Origin: Euglena gracilis
Taxonomy: Eukaryota > Euglenida > Euglenophyceae > Euglenales
Length of the DNA: 64,000 nt
Reading direction: 5' to 3'
NCBI GenBank assembly: GCA_039621445.1
Contig: CP154957.1
Span: 40,326,011-40,390,010 of the forward strand
Part shown: piece after piece, positions 56,686-64,000 of the stretch
Layout: every line of letters starts with the position of its first letter
Position numbering within the stretch: the stretch's first letter is position 1
Translations under genes and position numbers: made by a program
The notes under the pieces: generated by a model
What the model saw: only the letters and a program-made list of their open reading frames with translations
What the model was told of the DNA's origin: nothing
Databases searched by the model: none

Positions 56686-57415
56686 TCAGATTCCTTGGTG
56701 CGGTGCGGGGTTGGTTATAGCTGCTGTCTGAATGGGAAGCACCAACGCTGGTCAGCACCGCCAGCGCGGGAAAACACCACCAGCACAACCTTTGCATAAG
56801 GTAACAAACACACCCCAAAAGACGAAAGCAGAAAAAAAATGCCGGTGCGGCGCCGAAATATTTTTACTTCACTGAGAAAAAGCATTGAACGCTTTGGGAT
56901 GTCTGGGCCACACATAGAAGAGCAGAAACCCACACAAACCACCTGATGCACACCTGATGCACAGAGGCAGATTCAGGGAAGGCCTGCTCGGGCCGTGTCG
57001 GAGCACTGGTGGGGGTGGGTTGGCCGGAGGATGGTACTGATAGAGCGCCATTCCGCAATGGGCTCCTCTCACACCGATGCCCACGCGCTAGCATTACGTC
57101 GGACCGCCGCTTTTGGCAGAAGAAGAATCATTGACATTTAGACACTTTCAAATGATTTCGGCTCCATGTTTGCCTGTTTGAAAGCGTTCAGGAAATGTCC
57201 AGATCGTGGAAGGGTGCTTAGCCAAACTCTTTTGGGCTCTTTTGAGGGTTGCAAAACTGGGCCACAGGCTTTGTGTTGCTGTAGTTGTTGGAGAGGAGTA
57301 ACAGACTGAGGAAAGGCCCTTCTGGGATATCGTTTGCAGCAGACCGGCGGAAAGCAGCCCTGATAAAGAAATGTAAGGCATACCGGTGTTGAACTGGCTG
57401 CTTGAAGGATGAGTG

Positions 57416-57511
<96 letters not shown>

Positions 57512-57635
57512 TACACACACACAAACAAACACACACACACACACACACGCACACACGCACGCACGCACGCACACACACACACACACGCACGCGCACACAC
57601 ACACACACGCGCGCGCGCACACACACACGCACACG

Positions 57636-57704
<69 letters not shown>

Positions 57705-60700
57705 GCACATGCACGCACACACACGAGCATTCTGCAATGCACAGATTTGGTCCAGAATTGAATTTGATTTAAAAACTCATCTGGCCCTGAATGGGAACCT
57801 CTGGCCTGGGCAGACCAAATAAAATTTGAAAAATAAAACTCCACCGCATTTTAAAACCCACCACCCGGTGCAAAGCACAGAGAATGGTGAAAAAAAAAAA
57901 TCCCTGAGAGATAGCGGAAAGCACATTCTCAGGAAAATCATTAGCAACCCATATGGTTCATATAGTTTCTGGAAAAGGCTGGGATGGAAGGCACTGACCA
58001 AATAACATTGCTGGAGCATCAAAAATAATCCATTTTTTATACGTGCTTGGAAGAACTGCAATGGAATTACAAATTTTTTGAACATTGAAATACATTCAGG
58101 GTATTTCCAGGCACAGTGCAATCCACTGAAGGAAAGCTAGCAGAACAGTCAGTAGGAAAACGTTGTGGTGCACAGGCAAACACTGAGGTACACATGAAAA
58201 CATATCGTGCATAATTGAATGCTGTGGTGCATATGGGTCTAACCTTGATACGCAGGACAAACAGGTGCAAAATGCAGAACAATCTCAATCAAATAATTTT
58301 CCATCAAAATTCAAACAATGCAAAAGGGGAAGAAACAAGAGAAAACACAAAAAAAACAAATGAAAACCCAAAATTTTGTTGCATGATTTAGGGGCAGAAG
58401 ACTGCCCCATTGACTGCCCCTTTGCTCACCCTGGCATTGCTCAAGCAGGGAGACACCTGACAGGTGAGTTGATTTCATCCTTGAGTTCCATCTTCCTTAT
58501 GGCACTGATCGACACAGACGGTGCGGTGAACTGCTTTGGTACGAGAGATTTATGCTGAGCCCATGATGCGGGTTGTAGCTGTGGCTGCACTTGGGGCTGC
58601 TGCTGCAGCTGCTGCTGCTGTTGTTGCAGCTGCTGTTGTTGCAGCTGCTGCTGTTGCAGCTGCTGCTGTTGCAGCTGCTGCTGTTGCAGCTGCTGCTGTT
58701 GTTGCAGCTGCTGCTGTTGCAGCTGCTGCTGTTGCAGCTGCTGCTGTTGCTGCAGCTGCTGCTGTTGCTGAAAGACTGGGGGCAGCTGGGTTGGCTGCAA
58801 ATGTACTTGAGGAACAGCATGGGAAGGAAGAAGTTGCTGGGGAGAGTGATGGCGCTCGGCTGACCATTACGCAAAATGGGTAGTAGATTTGGCAACTGCC
58901 AGAAATCAAAAACTCAGCTATCTGACTCCTAAAAATAGAGAGCATGTTGAAATTGAAAGTGTGTCGCTTTGCTGGCCTTGAACACATCTGCCTGTTCTTG
59001 AAAGAGCATTGTGGGCATCCACCCACCCACTCGCCCCATAAAATGGGTGAGAAGATGATAAACTAGGGTCCAGTTATGGATGGCATTCGGGAACAGAATA
59101 CCCCACCAAGGGTAACGTGACATTTGGGAAGAAAATACCCCCAAATAGGGAGCAAAACACATTGAGGGCATAAATCCCCGAAAATATCCACCTGAAGGAC
59201 TTACGTTTAAGCAAAGTTCAGAGAGAACCGGAGAAAAAAATGAGTGGTTCAAAGACATTGTTCTGGGAATCACATCATAGGAAAATACAAAATGTGTTTG
59301 GTTGAGGGGGAGAAATTCAACTCCCCTTCAATTTCAACAGAACAACTCCCCAAATTTAACCCCCCAATGTGTATGCTTGGCCACAGAAAACACATTTCCC
59401 ACCCATATACAAATCCCCCCCAAATATAAACCCCTCTGTGGATCTTGAAATCCTGCCCAAATACAAAACCGGGGGGTTCGTTTTGGGGGGGTTCGATATC
59501 CAAAGGAAAAAAGGACGCAATACCTTGCAAACATGGGGGGGGGGCAGAGAGAAATCATCACCAGTTCCAGCCTTTGGCAGATTTGTGGCTTGCGTCAAAT
59601 ATCAAAATATTGAAAAATAAAACAGGAAAAAAAGGGGGGGAACCCCTGGAAGCCCATATAACCTTCCATAGAAATATCAGAATTTCTATTTGTGTGAAAA
59701 GGGGTGCTTTTGACAAAAACCTTCTCAGTCCTTGTGCCCAACGACGAATAGCTAAATAACCAAACAATCCATTTGACAGATAACTTGGATTGGCATGATT
59801 GATAAAGCAAGAAAGCAAGAAAGATTCCAACAAAAGAAAGCATTTCAACATAAAACTATCCAGATGGCCAGTCAAGGTCGGGATGTCTGCAGCGGTTCTT
59901 GTTTCAAGTTGTGCTGGAGGTGAGCTTGCAATTGGTGAACCCCTTGGGGCATCACATGGTCCAAGGCGTTGCAACTTTGCCAAAAATTGAAAAATGCATA
60001 AATGTTGAATGTTCCTTTGACGTGATATTTGAGATCGTCACCTTTACTTGTGTTTAATGATTGAAACTCTCAAAATAACAAGAGAATGGGAAAATGAAAT
60101 AGTTGTGTTCTTGGTTCCACTAAATGGCAGGTGCCGCCAGCTCATTCTCATTGCACTATTGACAGCTAAATATCCAATGCAGGCTTGTGCTTACCAACTT
60201 GGGGGGTGCTATAAGGTGCATGCCCCTAGCAGGCACAACCCCCCGGGGGGGTCTGGGGTGGGGAACCAGAAAATTTTCATTGAAAATAGCCTTTTCCGGG
60301 CCCCCGGCGCCTTCGGCGCGGGGGTTAGAGGGGGGTGCCTGCTATGGGCAGGCACCCCCAAAAACCCTACAGGGGTCGGATGGGTGCTATGGGGTGCCTG
60401 CCCCCAGCACCCTCCCCCGTGGGGTAGGCACCCGACTAAGCACAAGCCTGATCCGATGAATCAAATGGCGATTCCACTGCGCAAATAATCTGGGTCTGGT
60501 TGCATCTCTCATCTTCCTCCAAATAGAAACACAACCATAATGTAGACAGTTCTTTGTACCCCCCCTTGTTGTATGACCGGGTTCCTCCTTCAACCTGCGA
60601 CCGGGGGGGGGGGGTCGTAACACCCCCCATAACCTGCAACCTGCGACCGGGGGGTGGTCGTAAATGAGGGGGCGGTTGTAGGTAAGGTAGTGTTAAAACT

Positions 60701-63065
60701 TTCGTAACCTGCAACCTGCGACCGGGGAGTGGTCGTAAATTAGGGGTAGTCATACGACTGGGGGTAATTCTTTCGGGGGAAATAAACATTTCTAAAGTGA
60801 TGGGCATTGCCTCACCTTGAGTGGATGACGGGCTGAGCAAGAACATACCATTGCTTACTGATCCAAGAGCAGCAGAGTTGCTTCCTTGAGGAGGTTTGTA
60901 AGAACCCAAAAGAAAAAAATGACTTTCTGCAGAACACTGCCTAGACGTCACCACTAGCTCGTTTACCAGGAAAACTTGGTCGGATTGAGGAGCATTGAGT
61001 ACCAGAAGGGGGGTTGTTAAATGTGTTAGAATGTTAAAACTGAACCCATCGCCTAATTTTGGGAACACACGCTTCACCCAAATAATAAATCAACACAGAT
61101 GTCGGGCATAACCAGATTTTGGGCCATAACCATCTATATATCTAGACTTCAAATCTTAGGCCTAACATTATGCCTAACATTATGTTTCGATTTTGGACCC
61201 GGGAGGAGGGGGTGTCTGCACCTACCCATTTTTGGTGAGACAGCACTTTGGAGCCACCAAAAATCTCGCTGAGGCTTCCCCATGGCACCATGCTGGACCA
61301 CACATCCACCAACTGGGTCACTGAGCTTTTAATAAAGTCTCTGATCCCTTTCTTCACAAACGGTCAGATAATGTCAGGGAGGAGGTCTCGGTCAGGGTTC
61401 GATAAAAGGACAGGTGGGGGGGGTGGTCTGGACCCCCCCCCCTGCGGCCAGGGGGGGGGGGTGGGGGGGACACCCCCCACCTAAACAGGTGCGCGGTCTA
61501 GGTTACCGAAAATTTTTGACCCCCCAAAACGACCAAAAGTGCCATTTTGGGCACTTTTTGGGCAAAAATGTGCCAAAAATGCAAAAAATTTTAGGCACAA
61601 AGCGCCGGAGGAAAAAATTGACCCTTTTGGGGGGGTCCCGGGAACCCCCCCCTCCCCGAGGGTCGGTCCGGACCCCCCTGGCAGGTGGGGGGGGGGGTCC
61701 GGACCCCCCCCCCTGCGGGCCAGGAGGGGGGGGGGGGTGGGGGGGACACCCCCCCACCTAAACCATGTACACCCTCCTTATATCAAACCCTGGTCTCGGT
61801 CAAACAACTGGTGGGCGGGGATTAAGAAAGAACTTACCCCACTTGCATCGAAAATGTGAATTAAAATTGATGGGTGGAATCATGGGACAATTATACAAAA
61901 ATAAATATTGGGGCGTGTGGCATTAGACTGTTCCCGAAATTGATTTGTTTTCCTTCCAGTCCGAATTTAACTTCCTTTCCCAAGAAAAACTCCAAACAAA
62001 ATTTCATCAGCTGCTGGTTTCGCATTTTTCTAAATTCCCTACTGTTTTGCCGACTCTTGGGAAAAATGAAATACTTGTCAGGGGAAACACTCACCCAACT
62101 CACGATTCATGCACGTCCTCAATTCTGGAGATCATTCAGAAAAAGAACAAAAATGGGGGGAGTGCTTCCTCCCCACACACCCCAGCTGGAGGGGCCAACC
62201 ACAAAGATTGAACCGATGGAACAGGGGTTTGCAAATGTAAGCATTATGACATGGACAGGACCTTGTGGGTGCTGTTGTACATGGAACTGCTTCTGATAGA
62301 TGTCCAGGGTGGGCTGCAATGTTTGGGGTACGAGCTGGTGCGGGGTGCCGACAAGGTGAGGCGTGTAAGCCTGCAATGGCTGGGGCTGCGGCGAGAATTG
62401 CTGGACCTGTTGTGAGCCCAGAATCAAATGCAGTCCTAAGCTCGAGAGCACAGAGGATCCATTGGCTGCGAACCTTGACAGCTACTGTGGAGGAGCCAGA
62501 AGCTCGGGAGCCTCAAAGAGAATAGACAATCCAGTTTTTCTGAAGGAATGCAAACTCCCCATTTCCACATTTGGGAGGGATTTCAAGACCATCAAGGGGG
62601 GCTTGAGATTTGGCGCATCACGGGAGGAATCAAACCCTCTTGAAATAGCCTGATTGAACTTTCACTGCCTTCAAGTGCAAACAAATGTCAATTTTATATC
62701 AAATTTCTTCTGGGTTTCCTCCGGCTTTTCCAAAAAAAAGCTGCAACTCTTGTATAGAATAGATCATTTGGGTAAAAATATTACAATTTTTATGCTTTGC
62801 CCTGAGTGGCACCATCCAGCTTTATTTGGCGTTACATTGTTACATTGTTATATTTGTCTAGCAAAATCAACCCCCTTTCGGTTTTCAAATAATAATAAAA
62901 ACTGACAGGAAAAATTCTCACAATGAAGGTTGGCTCCTGGTGGGTGCTGCTGATACTTAGCTGAGGCCTGTTCCGCATGAATGGCTCATTGGGGGCCTGT
63001 GCCAGAACAGGAACTGCCATCGGAGTGGGCTGGAACTGTGGCTGGACTTGATATAACACGGTTTG
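56686..63065 (-). CDS. unassigned Gln/Pro/Ser-rich protein gene, seven exons
   Basis: Minus-strand exons with GT-AG borders: 62922-63065 (after [31 protein letters not shown]), 62262-62406 ([20 protein letters not shown]), 60816-60884 ([16 protein letters not shown]), about 59890-59942 ([17 protein letters not shown]), 58457-58836 (polyglutamine/leucine tract from a CAGCTGCTGCTGTTG array, then [20 protein letters not shown]), 56954-57065 ([20 protein letters not shown]) and 56686-56727 ([16 protein letters not shown]). Phases agree for exons 1-4 and 5-7; the donor of the fourth is unclear. Composition suggests a largely disordered protein such as a transcriptional or RNA-granule factor, but no domain can be named. 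The 5' end is probably upstream of 63065. Confidence 0.5.
57419..57722. repeat. (AC)n/(GC)n microsatellite, ~300 bp
   Basis: Long AC array with GCGC interruptions, inside an intron of the Gln-rich gene. Confidence 0.95.
58596..58778 (-). repeat. CAGCTGCTGCTGTTG coding minisatellite
   Basis: Tandem 15-bp units, on the minus strand CAACAGCAGCAGCTG, giving (QQQLQ)n in the exon 58457-58836. Recent slippage-type expansion. Confidence 0.85.
58837..60179. other. introns of the Gln-rich gene
   Basis: Apart from the candidate exon at 59890-59942 no further feature is recognised. Contains CCCAAATATAAACCCC phrases at 59.35-59.50 kb related to the TATAAG minisatellites. Confidence 0.35.
60180..60450. 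mobile_element. MITE-like element, CAG...CTG type
   Basis: Inverted ends CAGGCTTGTGCTTA and TAAGCACAAGCCTG, flanked by ATCCAATG (60172-60179) and ATCCGATG (60451-60458), 7 of 8 matching. Carries GTGCCTGC...GCAGGCAC palindromes internally. Located in an intron of the Gln-rich gene. Confidence 0.75.
60595..60770. repeat. CCTGCGACCGGGG(A/G)GTGGTCGTAA repeats
   Basis: Three or four direct units of ACCTGCGACCGGGG plus GTGGTCGTAA, each itself partly palindromic (GACC...GGTC). Confidence 0.7.
61393..61792. mobile_element. MITE-like element with perfect 8-bp duplication
   Basis: Begins CAGGGTTCGATAAAAGGA; the right end reversed reads CAGGGTTTGATATAAGGA. Flanked by exact GTCTCGGT (61385-61392 and 61793-61800). 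400 bp, noncoding, C/G-run rich. Lies in the intron between exons 62262 and 60884 of the Gln-rich gene. Confidence 0.85.
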
Positions 63066-64000
63066 CTGTGGTGAGGAGAGAGGAACAGAGTCGTTCAACA
63101 GCGCCAAATGACAGAGGAGGAAAAAGGAGTATGGCCATCGATTCACCATTGACACATATGCAGGCATTGGAACAATTCCATATGGAGGATAGCGTTAACC
63201 ATTTGTTGCAAACCTTTCACTGGAATAAACAACTGACCAACAACATCCAGCAACGCGATATATGGAATGCAATGAAATGTAACGTGTATTAGCAAATACA
63301 TTATCAAATGACACCTGAAAACAAGTACATTTTATGACCCCCCCCCCAAGGGTCATGGGCTGGAGGATCAGAAATAAAAACAAAAATCAAAAGCCATTTT
63401 TCATTGTGTTGCCTGGTTTTGGTGTTGGTCTAAAGATGCCAGATATATATATATATATATTATATATACACACATACATATATGTATGTATGTACGTATG
63501 TATGTATGTATGTATGTATGTATGTATGTATGTATGTATGTATGTATGTATGTATGTATGTATGTATGTATGCATGCATGCATGCATGCATGCATGTATG
63601 TATGTATGTATGTTTGTATTATATATACATATGTATACATATGCATATATAATACATAAATAATTTTCTGGCATATACATAAATAATATGTACATATGTA
63701 TACACACAAATTATATATTTTTCCCGACCTTTTCCTGACCTGAGCAGTTTCAATTTTTTTCCCATTTAGCCTGTAATATTTTTTTTTATTGTTTTGCAAT
63801 TGATTTTTCCATTGCATTGTTCCTTTACTAATTTATTTTGTTGACCTTTACGACAAGAATGTCGTCAACGTCGATTTATGCAACGTCGATTGCAGGGCAT
63901 CACCCAAAGCTTGATGAAGTGTGTTGGGGGCCGTCTTAGTAGTACATGGGACCTCCACAGGGGCCAGGGTCGGCAGCAAGGAGACCAGCATCGACGCCCA
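63066..64000. other. upstream flank; no gene supported
   Basis: Holds the ATGT microsatellite and AT-rich DNA. The last 150 bp has an open minus-strand frame but no recognisable family. Confidence 0.35.
63474..63616. repeat. (ATGT)n microsatellite
   Basis: About 35 tetranucleotides with some ATGC units and flanking TA dinucleotides; complement of the CATA array at 26.4 kb. Confidence 0.9.

Noticed and set aside
60436-60560. Minus-strand ORF reading [13 protein letters not shown], considered an exon of the Gln-rich gene
   Set aside because: Splicing out the adjacent MITE leads straight to a stop, and exons 60816-60884 and 59942 join in phase without it.
63840-63875. Minus-strand VDVDDILVV, resembling a copia RT active site
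   Set aside because: A stop lies three codons upstream and no other RT motif is present within the window.

Overview
The window is a stretch of repeat-rich eukaryotic nuclear DNA and almost certainly comes from a euglenid, probably Euglena or a close relative. The main evidence is a host gene, a replication factor C subunit on the minus strand. Most of its introns are ordinary GT-AG introns. One intron can only be removed without damaging the protein if it is a euglenid-type nonconventional intron: no GT/AG ends, CAG at +4 to +6 and CTG at -8 to -6. A second intron of the same form fits at 54.07-54.79 kb. TTAGGG-like tracts and TE genes broken by small introns are compatible with this. Standard stop codons appear to be used.

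Layout. 0-5.8 kb: mostly noncoding, dense in C-run/G-run palindromes, with a small plus-strand host gene end (3.94-4.85 kb). 5.8-23.5 kb: a nest of DIRS-like tyrosine-recombinase (YR) retroelements. One full-length but decayed copy (gag, RT, RNase H, YR, inverted terminal repeats) lies at 9.0-13.7 kb. One short copy (6.1-8.5 kb) has gag joined directly to YR. Truncated copies lie in both orientations, and one copy (17.8-23.5 kb) is split by a 1.77-kb element with ~425-bp terminal direct repeats. 23.7-24.7 kb: a GC-rich palindromic array ending in a perfect 59-bp hairpin.

25.1-43.4 kb: the RFC gene, with seven exons visible and the N-terminal (P-loop) exons not found. Its introns carry a Tc1/mariner element inserted in a CATA microsatellite, several MITE-like elements, hairpin clusters and two decayed coding remnants. 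47.8-54.8 kb: an unassigned minus-strand multi-exon gene, with a five-exon phase-consistent core at 50.5-53.5 kb. 56.7-63.1 kb: a second unassigned minus-strand gene encoding a Gln/Pro/Ser-rich protein. Long microsatellites (GA, AC, GT, CATA) punctuate the window.

The most interesting pattern is a set of seven MITE-like elements that begin CAG and end CTG and are flanked by 8-bp direct repeats, four of them perfect. If the euglenid nonconventional splice rule (3 nt before CAG, 5 nt after CTG) is applied to them, exactly the element plus one copy of the 8-bp duplication is removed. Insertion and splicing are therefore geometrically matched. All calls were made by reading the sequence; no database search or RNA data was available.
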